Source: Kaistella soli (lineage in GTDB: Bacteria; Bacteroidota; Bacteroidia; Flavobacteriales; Weeksellaceae). Taken from it: 64,000 bases of DNA. The translations under genes were made by a program, and so were the position numbers. The stretch is from the NCBI RefSeq assembly GCF_019038595.1, contig NZ_JAHOPF010000005.1, positions 248,001-312,000 on the forward strand. The letters are read 5' to 3'. Below are positions 34,528 to 43,397 of this stretch, piece after piece. The notes beneath the pieces were generated by a model. It saw only the letters and a list, made by a program, of their open reading frames with translations, made no database searches and had not been told where the DNA came from. Within the stretch, counting starts at the first letter, position 1. Each line of letters opens with the position of its first letter.

Positions 34528-34642
34528 GGGAACCTGAATTTTAGCCCCGATTGTAACGGAAATCCTTTTTGGCGGCGGCTTCGCCGCTGCCAAAAAGATT
34601 GCAGTGGAAAGCGGGATGAGTCTCCCAAAAGAAGTTCCGGCC
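34528..34642 (+). repeat. Structured GC-rich intergenic element, copy B
   Basis: Core TAGCCCCGATTGTAACGGAA (34542-34561), then a strong hairpin: 34566-34579 pairs with 34583-34596 over 14 bp (TTTTTGGCGGCGGC, loop TTC, one G-T pair), extended by ATC/GAT across a bulge. The closing helix pairs CCCG (34546-34549) with CGGG (34612-34615). An AGTTCCGG octamer occurs at 34505 and again at 34633, framing the element. I recall similar sequences recurring in Flavobacterium and Chryseobacterium genomes; not verified. It lies upstream of mnmA. Confidence 0.65.
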
Positions 34643-34675
34643 TCGGCGCTCCTGAATATTCTGCGATTAATATTG

Positions 34676-34683
34676 TAAATTTG
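34676..34683 (+). promoter_or_regulatory. -7 promoter element of mnmA
   Basis: TAAATTTG matches TAnnTTTG, 40 bp before the ATG at 34724 and just downstream of structured element B. Confidence 0.6.
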
Positions 34684-34723
34684 CAGCCGTAAAACTTTCC
34701 CTTAACGAAAGCGTAACAATAAT

Positions 34724-35911
34724 ATGAAAATAGTTGTAGGTTTATCCGGTGGTGTAGATTCGAGTGTAGCAGCATATCTGCTGCAAAAACAAGGACACGA
34801 TGTGGTGGCGCTTTTTATGCGGAACTGGAACGATGCGTCCGTAACTCTGGAAGATGAATGTCCGTGGATTGAGGACAGCAATGATGCGCTGATGGTCGCG
34901 CAAAAGCTCGGAATCCCTTATCAGGTGATTGATATGAGCGAATTATACAAGGAAAAAATCGTTGATTACATGTTCGCGGAATATGAAAAAGGAAGAACGC
35001 CGAATCCGGATGTTCTTTGTAACCGTGAAGTGAAATTTGACGTCTTTATGAAAACAGCTTTATCGCTTGGCGCTGAGAAGGTTGCAACAGGACATTACGC
35101 GCGTGTTGACTCTACTTTTGATGAAAATGGCAAAGAAATTTTTCATCTTCTCGCAGGGAAAGACACTAATAAAGACCAAAGCTATTTTTTATGCCAACTC
35201 AGTCAGGATCAGCTTTCTAAATCTCTGTTTCCGATCGGTGAACTGACGAAACCTGAAGTTCGGGAAATTGCAAAAGAAATCGGTTTGGTTACAGCGGATA
35301 AAAAAGATTCGCAGGGTTTATGTTTCATTGGAAAAGTAAGTTTGCCAACATTTTTACAGCAACAGCTGAAACCAAAAGAGGGCGAAATTGTTGAAATTTT
35401 CAACGATTTCGCTGAATTTCATACAAAAAAACCTCAATTCTCATCAAAACTGGAAGAACTGGAATTTCTTTCCAGAAAAATTAAATACCAAAAATACGAT
35501 GGAAAAGTCATCGGAAAACATCAGGGAGCGCATTATTTCACAATTGGCCAAAGTAAAGGTTTGGGAATCGGCGGACACAAAGAATCCTGTTTTATCATTT
35601 CCCGCGATATGGAAACCAACACCATTTTTGTAGGCGAAGGAAAAAATTTCCCGGGACTTTATCAAACTGCATTAAAAATAGAATCTTCTGAAATTCATTG
35701 GGTTCGGGAAGATCTCCGTTTGAAGAATGGCGAATCGATGCAGGTAAAAGCAAGAATCCGTTACCGGCAAACCCTGGAAGATGCTACACTTTATCAGTTT
35801 GGAGAAGGACTTTATATTGAATTCGTTAATCCGCAATCTGCAGTTGCTGAAGGGCAGTTCGCAGCGTGGTATCTGGAAGATGAACTGATTGGAAGCGGGG
35901 TTATTTCTTAA
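34724..35911 (+). CDS. mnmA: tRNA-specific 2-thiouridylase MnmA
   Basis: 395 residues. N-terminal PP-loop [13 protein letters not shown], the [16 protein letters not shown] motif with the first catalytic cysteine, [18 protein letters not shown], and [11 protein letters not shown] with the second catalytic cysteine. C-terminal beta-barrel domain present. It makes the s2U34 of tRNA-Glu, Gln and Lys using sulfur relayed from a cysteine desulfurase. It ends one base before the stop codon of the convergent response-regulator gene, with no terminator between. Confidence 0.96.
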   Translation: MKIVVGLSGGVDSSVAAYLLQKQGHDVVALFMRNWNDASVTLEDECPWIEDSNDALMVAQKLGIPYQVIDMSELYKEKIVDYMFAEYEKGRTPNPDVLCNREVKFDVFMKTALSLGAEKVATGHYARVDSTFDENGKEIFHLLAGKDTNKDQSYFLCQLSQDQLSKSLFPIGELTKPEVREIAKEIGLVTADKKDSQGLCFIGKVSLPTFLQQQLKPKEGEIVEIFNDFAEFHTKKPQFSSKLEELEFLSRKIKYQKYDGKVIGKHQGAHYFTIGQSKGLGIGGHKESCFIISRDMETNTIFVGEGKNFPGLYQTALKIESSEIHWVREDLRLKNGESMQVKARIRYRQTLEDATLYQFGEGLYIEFVNPQSAVAEGQFAAWYLEDELIGSGVIS

Positions 35912-35912
35912 A

Positions 35913-36656
35913 TTATTTCGAAAGCCAATCTTTAAAATCCTTCACACGGTCGCGGCTCACCGAGATTTCCTCTTCGGGCTGAAACTCCATTTCAACTTTG
36001 TAATAAGGTGAAGTATGAATATTTTTGATGAAATTTGAATTGATAATAAACTGTCTGTTTACACGGAAAAAAGTTTTATCATCAAGAACTTCCTGGAGTT
36101 CGTCCAGAGTGAAATCGGTGGGATAATTCCGTTCTTTGGTCTGAAGGTATACGATTTTGTTTTCGCTGAAAAAACACGAAACCTCATCCGTCTGAACGAT
36201 CTTCAAATTGTATCCGATCTTCACCAGAATTCTTGAAAGTTTCTGCTTCTCTTCTTTAATTAATGATTTGATTTCCTTTAAGTTATGATTGCTTTCTGTA
36301 GGCAGGAAACTTTTGTACTTATCAATAGCTTTTTGTAAATCCTCTTCCATAATCGGCTTCAAAAGATAATCGATGGAATTGAGCTTAAATGCTTTTAAAG
36401 TATACTGATCAAACGCCGTTGTGTAGATCATAAAGCTCTTCGTAGGAATCTTTTCAAAAATGTCAAAAGACAAACCGTCCCCTAAAACAATATCAGAAAA
36501 TATGAGGTCCGGATGTTGGTTTTCCGTAAACCAATCAATACTTTCTTCCACCGAATTCAATGTTGCAACTAATTCTAAATCAGGAAACAAACCCAATAAT
36601 CTTTCCAGTTTCCGGGCTGCAGGTTTTTCGTCTTCTATGATTACGGTTTTGATCAT
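35913..36656 (-). CDS. LytTR-family response regulator
   Basis: 247 residues. Receiver domain with acidic pocket E8-D9 in IIEDEKPAARKLERLLGL, phosphoacceptor D55 in IFSDIVLGDG, and the lysine of LLKPI near 105. The C-terminal LytTR DNA-binding domain (about 150-247) ends EISVSRDRVKDFKDWLSK and has the NRQFIINSNFIKNI motif. Last gene of a minus-strand unit with a LytS-type kinase and two 2TM proteins; the 69-bp gap before it has no terminator. Confidence 0.94.
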   Translation of the reverse strand: MIKTVIIEDEKPAARKLERLLGLFPDLELVATLNSVEESIDWFTENQHPDLIFSDIVLGDGLSFDIFEKIPTKSFMIYTTAFDQYTLKAFKLNSIDYLLKPIMEEDLQKAIDKYKSFLPTESNHNLKEIKSLIKEEKQKLSRILVKIGYNLKIVQTDEVSCFFSENKIVYLQTKERNYPTDFTLDELQEVLDDKTFFRVNRQFIINSNFIKNIHTSPYYKVEMEFQPEEEISVSRDRVKDFKDWLSK

Positions 36657-36725
36657 TGATTAAATTTTGAGTTTTAGGTTTATCGGTTTAATGTAAGTTT
36701 TAGTTATTTTTTCAAACTTAAAAAA

Positions 36726-37019
36726 TTATTTGTATTTGTCCATCAGTTCTCGGATCTTTCTCTCTTCCCAGTCTTTTCCGAGAAATAAATTAGGCATAAA
36801 AGCACTTATTCCATGCGCTAAAAGACCGATTCCCCAAAAGATGGCAGTCCAGTAATTATCCATATTCAAAAGAGATTCTCCCTCCTGAGTATTTCCTGCA
36901 ATAATAAACAGGTTGACCAATACATAAACCGTGGCGTGAATATAGAATCCTTTCATTCTTTTCACTCTTCTTTTGGCCTGTAAATATCTGATATCGTTTT
37001 CGTTATTGGTTTGCATCAT
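36726..37019 (-). CDS. 2TM domain membrane protein
   Basis: 97 residues with the 2TM layout: charged N-terminus (RYLQAKRRVKRMKGFYIHA), two membrane segments (about 30-47, 60-80) and a basic C-terminus GKDWEERKIRELMDKYK. Same fold as the kinase C-terminal part and the next 2TM gene. Starts inside the end of the next gene (17-bp overlap), so it is cotranscribed. The 2TM module is found at the C-terminus or alone beside LytS-type kinases; function unknown. Confidence 0.85.
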   Translation of the reverse strand: MMQTNNENDIRYLQAKRRVKRMKGFYIHATVYVLVNLFIIAGNTQEGESLLNMDNYWTAIFWGIGLLAHGISAFMPNLFLGKDWEERKIRELMDKYK

Positions 37020-37290
37020 GTTGGTTTTTAAGTTCTTTTTTTATCATGTCATTTTCCCATTCGGCATTCAGAAAGAAAAGTTTTACTGATTTTACTGTCA
37101 AAATAATTGCCCAGATCACAAAAATTACTGAAACTCCGGAACTGTAGAAAAAATCTCCGGTTTTATAAAACCTGTATAATGTAACAGCACAGAAGATGAT
37201 TAAAAACAGAAACAAGCTGCCGTAAAATTTCTTCAGACGGGCGACGCGCTCCGCTGCGTTTCTGTACTTGATTTCGGTTGAATTTTCCAT
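37003..37290 (-). CDS. 2TM domain membrane protein, divergent copy
   Basis: 95 residues: YRNAAERVARLKKFYGSLFLFLIIFCAVTLY and a second segment VIFVIWAIILTV, then LNAEWENDMIKKELKNQ. The N-terminal AERVxxLKxFY word is the same as in the other 2TM copies, but the core is more divergent. The start shares a base with the kinase stop (TAATG), so translation is coupled. Function unknown. Confidence 0.83.
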   Translation of the reverse strand: MENSTEIKYRNAAERVARLKKFYGSLFLFLIIFCAVTLYRFYKTGDFFYSSGVSVIFVIWAIILTVKSVKLFFLNAEWENDMIKKELKNQHDANQ

Positions 37291-38609
37291 TATTTGCTTT
37301 TTAAGTTTTCCTTATCTAAAATCTTCTGGATCTGTTTTTCCTCCCAGTTTCTGCCAATGCCGAAAACCTGCAGGGCATGCGACGCCAGACCAATTCCCCA
37401 GCCCAACATCGGCCACCAGAACCAAATATGTTTTGGCGAAGTATACAGGTTAACAAAGATCAGAAACGGAATAACCAAACAGTAGGACATTAAATTCGCA
37501 TAGAAGCCTTTCAGTTCTTTCACCCTTTTTGCGGCTCTTTCGTAAGCCTGGGACTCTTGTGACGGTTGTGTTGTCATTGCTGTAATTTTTTGAGTTAATA
37601 CCGGTATTTTCACCTTGAAAAAGTCGGCAGATTTTTCGATAAATACGTTTTGTTTTGTGAGTAATGCATAGCGCTGTACAATGTTTGAAAGACCAATCCC
37701 TGCGCTTTCTTTTACCTGTTCTCTAGCCATCAGGTTATTTTCGATGAGGAGAAAGCCCTTTTCTGAATAAATTTTAATATTCAGCGGCTTTTGTGAGGTT
37801 GCGAAGTTATGTTTGATGCAGTTTTCCAGAAGCAGCTGCAGTGAAAGCGGAACAACAAAAGATTTCAGGTCGTTTTCATTGACGTTAAATTCAAAGTTGA
37901 CGCTGTCTTCGAATCTTGTCTTTAACAAATCGCAGTAAGTTCTTGCAAATTCGATTTCTTCTTCAACAGTAACCAGTTCTTTATCTTTCTGCTCCAGAAC
38001 ATAACGGTAAATCTTCGACATTGAGGCAGTAAAATGCTGCGCCTGATCAGGATTTTCGTCAATTAAAGAACTTAATACATTTAATGAATTAAAGAGAAAA
38101 TGAGGATCCAGCTGATTCTTCAATGTTTCGAACTGTGCATTGGCCGATTTTGCGATCAGTTTCTGTTCCACGACTTCTTTACGGGTGGATTTTTTCCATT
38201 CCTCGATAAAACCCTTTGCATGCAGAATAGCCGAAATCATGAGCGCGAAGTTGATCATAAACCAGTTCACGAAGTTCATCGTATCTGAGAAAAAGTCCTG
38301 AGGATTCTGATTTTTGATCAGGATAAATACCACATAATTGCAGAACAGAACCATTATAACGTTTCCGAAAACCGTAGCAAGAATCCCGAAGATGGTTCGC
38401 TGCCGCGTATTTTCGACCCATGAAAACTTCTTATTCAGAAAAGAGTTGATCTGGTGATTTCCCATGGATAAAACAATGGTATAAAAAAGGGAAATGCCCA
38501 AAGTAAACAGAAAATTCTGCACCGTTTTTTCGCTGTCAAAGAAGGTAAAGAAGAACAGTCCCGCTCCGAGCGATATAAAAAGGATGTTATAAAAATCTTT
38601 TCTTTTCAT
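37290..38609 (-). CDS. LytS-type sensor histidine kinase fused to a C-terminal 2TM domain
   Basis: 439 residues. About four membrane segments (10-125), a coiled-coil linker, then the His_kinase motif QLDPHFLFNSLNVLSSLI with the histidine near 170, and a HATPase region (LQLLLENCIKHNFATS, GIGLSNIVQRYALL). After the ATPase domain ends (VKIPVLTQKI), the frame continues with MTTQPSQESQAYERAAKRVKEL and a full 2TM module (about 355-439). The paired regulator is the LytTR protein downstream. Confidence 0.9.
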   Translation of the reverse strand: MKRKDFYNILFISLGAGLFFFTFFDSEKTVQNFLFTLGISLFYTIVLSMGNHQINSFLNKKFSWVENTRQRTIFGILATVFGNVIMVLFCNYVVFILIKNQNPQDFFSDTMNFVNWFMINFALMISAILHAKGFIEEWKKSTRKEVVEQKLIAKSANAQFETLKNQLDPHFLFNSLNVLSSLIDENPDQAQHFTASMSKIYRYVLEQKDKELVTVEEEIEFARTYCDLLKTRFEDSVNFEFNVNENDLKSFVVPLSLQLLLENCIKHNFATSQKPLNIKIYSEKGFLLIENNLMAREQVKESAGIGLSNIVQRYALLTKQNVFIEKSADFFKVKIPVLTQKITAMTTQPSQESQAYERAAKRVKELKGFYANLMSYCLVIPFLIFVNLYTSPKHIWFWWPMLGWGIGLASHALQVFGIGRNWEEKQIQKILDKENLKSK

Positions 38610-38625
38610 GGGTTAATTTCTTAAG

Positions 38626-38633
38626 CAAAACTA
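38626..38633 (-). promoter_or_regulatory. -7 promoter element of the kinase-2TM-regulator operon
   Basis: Minus-strand TAGTTTTG matches TAnnTTTG, 16 bp before the kinase ATG at 38609. Confidence 0.55.
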
Positions 38634-38698
38634 TTTCAAAATAAAGGTAAATAAAATAATTTCTCACCGAAAGGCGGAATTTAAGTTCTGAACTGTAA

Positions 38699-38735
38699 AA
38701 AACAAAACCACCGGAAATTCCGATGGTTTTGTTTT
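38699..38735 (-). terminator. Intrinsic terminator of the C-terminal processing protease gene
   Basis: 16-bp stem (38699-38714 with 38720-38735, one C-A mismatch), 5-nt loop, T-run on the minus strand. Confidence 0.85.
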
Positions 38736-38752
38736 GGTTAATATCTTTATAA

Positions 38753-40873
38753 TTATTTCATTTCTCCGACAACCGCTACTGCTTCCTGAAGATACAGATC
38801 GCGCTGAAGATTTTTGGTCCAGTTCTGAGATTTCTTTGCAAATGCTTCATCTTTCTTTTCACGGATTACTTCATCCGGGTTCAGGGTGAATTTCAATCCG
38901 TTATTGAATTTATCTAAAGCTTTGAATTTCTCAATCTGCGACTTTCTCGTTTTCATCACTTCATTAAATTTTGCCTGATTCAGGGAAATGCTTTCCTCTT
39001 TATCAAGGTTTTCTTTCCATTGTGCAGATTCCTGAACTAACTGGTAAGTTCTGTTATTCTGAAGCCTCGTTTCAATTCCTTTCTGAAGAGCCTGAACAGA
39101 GAAATAATTCACAGGCTGATACGCTACTGCCGGAATTTTATCCCAAGCCAAAGCATAATCATCATAACGCTCCCCAATTTCTGCGTAGGTAAAGAAATCT
39201 TTCATTTTAATGTCCGATTCAATCCCTTTTCTTTGGGTAGATTCTCCTGTGATTCTGTAGAATTTCTGAATGGTCAGTTTCAGGGAACCAAAATCATCGT
39301 TGGTATTCAAAAATCTGTTCAGATCAACGAAAGTCTGTACAGTTCCTTTTCCGAAAGATTGCGGAGAACCGATCACTACGCCTCTTCCGTAATCCTGCAT
39401 TGCTCCTGCCAGAATTTCTGATGCCGATGCTGAAAGTTCGTTCTGCATAATCACCAAAGGACCGGTCCAAAGCGGTGTACTAGTCTTGTTTTTCAGCGTC
39501 TGAATTTTTCCGTTACCGTCTTTTACCTGAACGTAAGGACCGGCATTCATGAACAATCCCATGATGTCGCCTACTTCGGTTAAACTTCCTCCTCCGTTAT
39601 TTCTTAGATCCAGGATGATTCCCTGAACATTCTGTGCTTTCAGTTTGATCAGTTCATTTTTAATATCGTCAGATGCATTTCTGCCTTTCGCGTCTTCAAA
39701 ATCTGCATTGAAGCTTGGCAGATTAATGAATCCGTATTTTTTACCGTCAGGTGAATTCACGATGATGCTTCTTGCAAAAGTATCTTCTATAGCTACTTCT
39801 TCACGGATCATCGTTACTTCCTTAATGCTTTTGTCTTTTTTCTCCACTGTTAAGGTCACTTTGCTTCCTTTTTCACCGCGGATAAGTCTCACGGCTTCAT
39901 CGGAAAGCATTCCAACCACATTTACTGCGTCTTCATCCGGTTTTGATTTTACTTTCAGGATCTTGTCCCCTTCGGAAAGCTGTTTCGATTTCCATGCAGG
40001 AGCACCAATAGTAAGTGCACCTAAATATAAATATCCTCTTTTCTCCTGAATGATCGCTCCAATTCCGATCACTTTTCCTTTGAACTGGGTATCGAAATCT
40101 TCCTTATTTTTTGGCGAATAATAATTGGTGTGCGGATCGAAAACTTCGGTATAAGCATTCATATACACGGTAAACCAATCCATTTTATTTCTTTTCTTAA
40201 ACCTTCTGAAAGTGTCAGTTACCAGGTCTTTTACCTCTTCGGTAGCTTTAATTCTTTTCTGTTCCGGCGTAAGGATTTCCAGTTTAATGGTATCCTTTAA
40301 ATTAAATTTCTGAACCGAATCTTTCTTCTCTTTCTGCATTTCTTCTTTCGCTTTCAGAGATTCCATTTCCTGAAGAATATTGTACTTGATATATTTTCTC
40401 CATTCCGCAGACATTTCATTTGAATTGGTGGCGTACTTCTTGATTTTAGGTTCTAGAACAAGCGTTTCGTCTTCGTCTAAATTAATCGGTTTGCTGAGGA
40501 TATCCTGAGTGATTTTATCGATTTCATCCACTCTCTGGTAAAGTCTGTCGACAGTGAGTTTATAAAAAGTCAGATCACCTTGGTTCAGGTAATCATCAAG
40601 CTTTGTTTTGTGTTTCGCAAATTCATCCATATCCGACTGCATGAAATATCTTTTCGATGCATCTACCATTTCGAAATAATGCTTGTAAACCTCCTGGGAA
40701 TAGGCGTCATTAATGGGTTTTGGTGAATAATGAAGGTAGCTCAGCGTATTTTTTACACTCACCATAATCGTTGACATTTTTTCGTCATCGTTTTTTGGTG
40801 AATTAAAACAGAATGCTAAGCTCGTAAGTGGAATAAAAAGCAGTAATCTATTGAGTTTTAATTTCTTGAACAT
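38753..40873 (-). CDS. prc: C-terminal (tail-specific) processing peptidase, S41 family
   Basis: 706 residues, full length for Prc/Tsp. N-terminal helical domain (TSP_NTD, about 30-230) with the repeated NPDKS-type pattern, then a PDZ domain (IGAIIQEKRGYLYLGALTIGAPAWKSKQLSEGDKI), the S41 core with catalytic Ser near 480 in ELSASASEILAGAM and Lys near 507 in SFGKGTVQ, and a C-terminal DUF3340-like helical part. It cuts misfolded or C-terminally tagged envelope proteins. Signal/anchor at the N-terminus (LLLFIPLTSLAFCF). Single gene with its own -7 element 68 bp upstream. Confidence 0.95.
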   Translation of the reverse strand: MFKKLKLNRLLLFIPLTSLAFCFNSPKNDDEKMSTIMVSVKNTLSYLHYSPKPINDAYSQEVYKHYFEMVDASKRYFMQSDMDEFAKHKTKLDDYLNQGDLTFYKLTVDRLYQRVDEIDKITQDILSKPINLDEDETLVLEPKIKKYATNSNEMSAEWRKYIKYNILQEMESLKAKEEMQKEKKDSVQKFNLKDTIKLEILTPEQKRIKATEEVKDLVTDTFRRFKKRNKMDWFTVYMNAYTEVFDPHTNYYSPKNKEDFDTQFKGKVIGIGAIIQEKRGYLYLGALTIGAPAWKSKQLSEGDKILKVKSKPDEDAVNVVGMLSDEAVRLIRGEKGSKVTLTVEKKDKSIKEVTMIREEVAIEDTFARSIIVNSPDGKKYGFINLPSFNADFEDAKGRNASDDIKNELIKLKAQNVQGIILDLRNNGGGSLTEVGDIMGLFMNAGPYVQVKDGNGKIQTLKNKTSTPLWTGPLVIMQNELSASASEILAGAMQDYGRGVVIGSPQSFGKGTVQTFVDLNRFLNTNDDFGSLKLTIQKFYRITGESTQRKGIESDIKMKDFFTYAEIGERYDDYALAWDKIPAVAYQPVNYFSVQALQKGIETRLQNNRTYQLVQESAQWKENLDKEESISLNQAKFNEVMKTRKSQIEKFKALDKFNNGLKFTLNPDEVIREKKDEAFAKKSQNWTKNLQRDLYLQEAVAVVGEMK

Positions 40874-40940
40874 GTTATGATTTTATGATATCTAATTTGT
40901 TAAGGTTTTATCCGTTTTGTTACAGGATTTTACAAAGTAT

Positions 40941-40948
40941 CAAAATTA
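40941..40948 (-). promoter_or_regulatory. -7 promoter element of prc
   Basis: Minus-strand TAATTTTG matches TAnnTTTG, 68 bp before the prc ATG at 40873. Confidence 0.45.
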
Positions 40949-40983
40949 ATACCTTATTTATATTTGAACACTATTTTTTTAAG

Positions 40984-40991
40984 TAATTTTG
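40984..40991 (+). promoter_or_regulatory. -7 promoter element of surE-guaC
   Basis: TAATTTTG matches TAnnTTTG, 20 bp before the surE ATG at 41012. A second match, TATATTTG at 40959-40966, lies upstream and its TTTG could act as a -33 element with 17 bp spacing. Confidence 0.6.
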
Positions 40992-41011
40992 TTGGAAAAC
41001 CCTTTAATTAT

Positions 41012-41776
41012 ATGCAAAGACCTTTGATATTAGTCACCAATGATGATGGAATAACGGCTCCAGGAATAAGAAATCTGGTGGAATTCATGAATGAAATCGG
41101 AGAAGTGGTCGTGGTAGCGCCCAATTCCCCGCAGAGCGGAAAAGGCCATGCGATCACTATTAATTCGACTCTTACTTTTGAAGAAATAAATTTAGACGGT
41201 CCGCAAAAAGACTATTCTTTAAGCGGAACTCCCGTGGACTGCGTAAAGTTTGCCCTCGATAAAATTCTTACAAGAAAACCCGACATCGTGGTTTCAGGAA
41301 TTAATCACGGCGCCAATTCCTCCATTAATGTCATCTATTCCGGGACCATGAGTGCCGCGGTGGAAGCCGGTGTGGAAGGACTTCAGGCGATTGGCTTCTC
41401 GCTCCTTGATTTTTCCTGGGACGCAGATTTCAAGCAGGCAAAAACCCATATTCAGAGCCTTGTGAATAAAGTTCTCGAAAACCCAATGCCTAAAGGAATT
41501 GTACTGAATGTTAACATCCCAAAACTCAGCAGCGGAGAGATCAAAGGAATAAGAGTCTGCAAACAGGCTGATGCCAAATGGGAAGAAAGTTTTGATGAAC
41601 GCATCAATCCGCACGGTCATAAATATTTCTGGCTTTCAGGTTATTTTAACAACATGGATACCAGCGAAGATGCTGATGAAGTTGCACTTTCAGAAGGTTA
41701 TATCTCTGTGGTTCCGGTAAAATTTGATTTAACAGCTTATGAATATTTAGAAAATCTGCGCGAAATCTTAAAATAA
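41012..41776 (+). CDS. surE: 5'/3'-nucleotidase SurE
   Basis: 254 residues from the ATG at 41012 ([13 protein letters not shown]). A frame from a TTG at 40964 crosses the -7 element and is rejected. Motifs: TNDDG with metal-binding Asp pair, [25 protein letters not shown] and [10 protein letters not shown]. SurE removes phosphate from nucleoside 5'/3' monophosphates in stationary phase. Ten bp before guaC, which also acts on purine nucleotides. Confidence 0.95.
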   Translation: MQRPLILVTNDDGITAPGIRNLVEFMNEIGEVVVVAPNSPQSGKGHAITINSTLTFEEINLDGPQKDYSLSGTPVDCVKFALDKILTRKPDIVVSGINHGANSSINVIYSGTMSAAVEAGVEGLQAIGFSLLDFSWDADFKQAKTHIQSLVNKVLENPMPKGIVLNVNIPKLSSGEIKGIRVCKQADAKWEESFDERINPHGHKYFWLSGYFNNMDTSEDADEVALSEGYISVVPVKFDLTAYEYLENLREILK

Positions 41777-41786
41777 CAAAAACAAA

Positions 41787-42827
41787 ATGAGAATTGAATA
41801 CGAAATAAAACTTGGCTTTAAAGACGTCATGATCCGCCCGAAAAGATCTACCCTGAAAAGCAGATCTCAGGTAAGCGTGGAAAGAAACTTCACATTTGTG
41901 AATTCCCAGAAAAAATGGAGCGGAGTTCCTGTCATTGCCGCCAATATGGATACCGTAGGAACTTTCGAAATGGCAGAAGCACTTGCCAAAGATAAAATTG
42001 TAACCGCGATTCACAAACATTATACCCCTGAAGAATGGACTGCATTTTTAGAAAAACAGCCCGACTCGATCTACCAGTACATTGCCCTCAGCACCGGAAC
42101 CGGAAAAGCTGATGAAGAGAAAATAAAAAAGATTGTTGACCAACATCCGAAAATTGAATTTCTCTGTATCGATGTTGCCAACGGCTATTCCGAACATTTT
42201 GTGGAATTTGTTAAAAGGGCAAGAAAGAACTTTCCCACCAAAACCATTATTGCAGGAAATGTAGTTACCGGAGAAATGGTGGAAGAACTTATTCTGGCCG
42301 GTGCAGATATTATCAAAGTTGGCATTGGTCCCGGATCTGTCTGTACGACGAGAATTAAGACCGGTGTGGGCTATCCACAACTTTCCGCCATTATTGAATG
42401 CGCTGATGCTGCACACGGACTTGGCGGACATATTATTTCGGATGGCGGTTGTAAGATTCCCGGGGATGTGGCGAAAGCTTTTGGTGGCGGCGCCGATTTT
42501 GTGATGCTGGGCGGAATGTTTGCAGGACATGATGAAAGCGGCGGCGACATGGTGGAAGAAAACGGTAAGAAATTTAGGCTCTTTTACGGAATGAGTTCCC
42601 AAACTGCGATGGACAAACATGCCGGTGGTGTTGCGGAATACCGTGCTTCGGAAGGTAAAACGGTGAAAGTGCCTTACAAAGGTGCGGTTTCGGAGACGGT
42701 AAAAGATATTTTGGGCGGAGTCCGCTCTACCTGTACCTATGTTGGCGCTTCACAACTTCGCGAACTTTCAAAAAGGACTACGTTTATCCGGGTGGCGGAA
42801 CAGCATAATGAAGTTTTTGGGAATTAA
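41787..42827 (+). CDS. guaC: GMP reductase
   Basis: 346 residues, the size of GuaC type enzymes without CBS domains, unlike IMP dehydrogenase. Motifs: [11 protein letters not shown], the catalytic-cysteine loop [11 protein letters not shown], and [36 protein letters not shown]. It turns GMP into IMP with NADPH, salvaging purines. Cotranscribed with surE (10-bp gap). Confidence 0.94.
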   Translation: MRIEYEIKLGFKDVMIRPKRSTLKSRSQVSVERNFTFVNSQKKWSGVPVIAANMDTVGTFEMAEALAKDKIVTAIHKHYTPEEWTAFLEKQPDSIYQYIALSTGTGKADEEKIKKIVDQHPKIEFLCIDVANGYSEHFVEFVKRARKNFPTKTIIAGNVVTGEMVEELILAGADIIKVGIGPGSVCTTRIKTGVGYPQLSAIIECADAAHGLGGHIISDGGCKIPGDVAKAFGGGADFVMLGGMFAGHDESGGDMVEENGKKFRLFYGMSSQTAMDKHAGGVAEYRASEGKTVKVPYKGAVSETVKDILGGVRSTCTYVGASQLRELSKRTTFIRVAEQHNEVFGN

Positions 42828-42903
42828 ACTTAATTCTGTGACAGAGAGCTCAACTGCCCTTTCCTTTTATTTTCCTGAATAATAAATGTGAAAAATTACT
42901 GAA

Positions 42904-43353
42904 ATGATGAAACTTATCAGAACAAACTCAGATAACCAGGATTTTATACAGTTGGTAAAAATGCTGGACGAATATCTTGCCTATACGGATGGGGAAGATC
43001 ACGCCTTTTATGACCAGTATAATAAAATAGATATGCTGAAGCACTGTGTTGTACTTTACGAAGAAGAAAATGCGGTGGGATGCGGTGCGATAAAACCTTA
43101 CGATGAGAATTCTGCAGAACTGAAAAGAATGTTTGTGATTCCTGAATTCCGAGGGAAAGGTTATGCTTCAAAAATTCTTTCAGAGCTTGAAAACTGGGCG
43201 AAAGAGCTGGGTTTTCAAAGTGTAATACTGGAAACAGGAATCAACCAGCTGGAAGCCATAAAAATGTACGACCGAACCTTTGAACGTATCGAAAACTACG
43301 GCCAATATAAAGGCGTTGAAAATTCTCTGTGTTTTAAGAAAGATTTGGGATAG
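42904..43353 (+). CDS. GNAT family N-acetyltransferase
   Basis: 149 residues; start either of two adjacent ATGs (42904 or 42907). GNAT motif A is LKRMFVIPEFRGKGYASKILSELENWAKELGF, with the pantetheine loop RGKGYA; motif B ETGINQLEAIKMYDRTFE follows. The C-terminus QYKGVENSLCFKKDL is typical of the YjgM-like group. Substrate unknown. 77 bp after guaC; possibly separately transcribed. Closed by a strong hairpin. Confidence 0.88.
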   Translation: MMKLIRTNSDNQDFIQLVKMLDEYLAYTDGEDHAFYDQYNKIDMLKHCVVLYEEENAVGCGAIKPYDENSAELKRMFVIPEFRGKGYASKILSELENWAKELGFQSVILETGINQLEAIKMYDRTFERIENYGQYKGVENSLCFKKDLG

Positions 43354-43358
43354 AATTA

Positions 43359-43391
43359 AAACCTTCAAGGATTTGGAATCCTTGAAGGTTT
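43359..43391. terminator. Bidirectional terminator between GNAT and fabG genes
   Basis: 15-bp perfect stem with a 3-nt loop (TGG), containing CCTTCAAGGATT and its complement, between convergent genes. A related inverted repeat lies at 44894-44926. Confidence 0.9.
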
Positions 43392-43397
43392 ATTTTT

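Noticed and set aside
40964-41776. TTG start for surE
   Set aside because: It crosses the -7 element at 40984; the family begins [13 protein letters not shown] at 41012.
42048-42620. 190-codon minus-strand ORF inside guaC
   Set aside because: Fully antisense to a clear enzyme gene with all motifs; a shadow of coding sequence.
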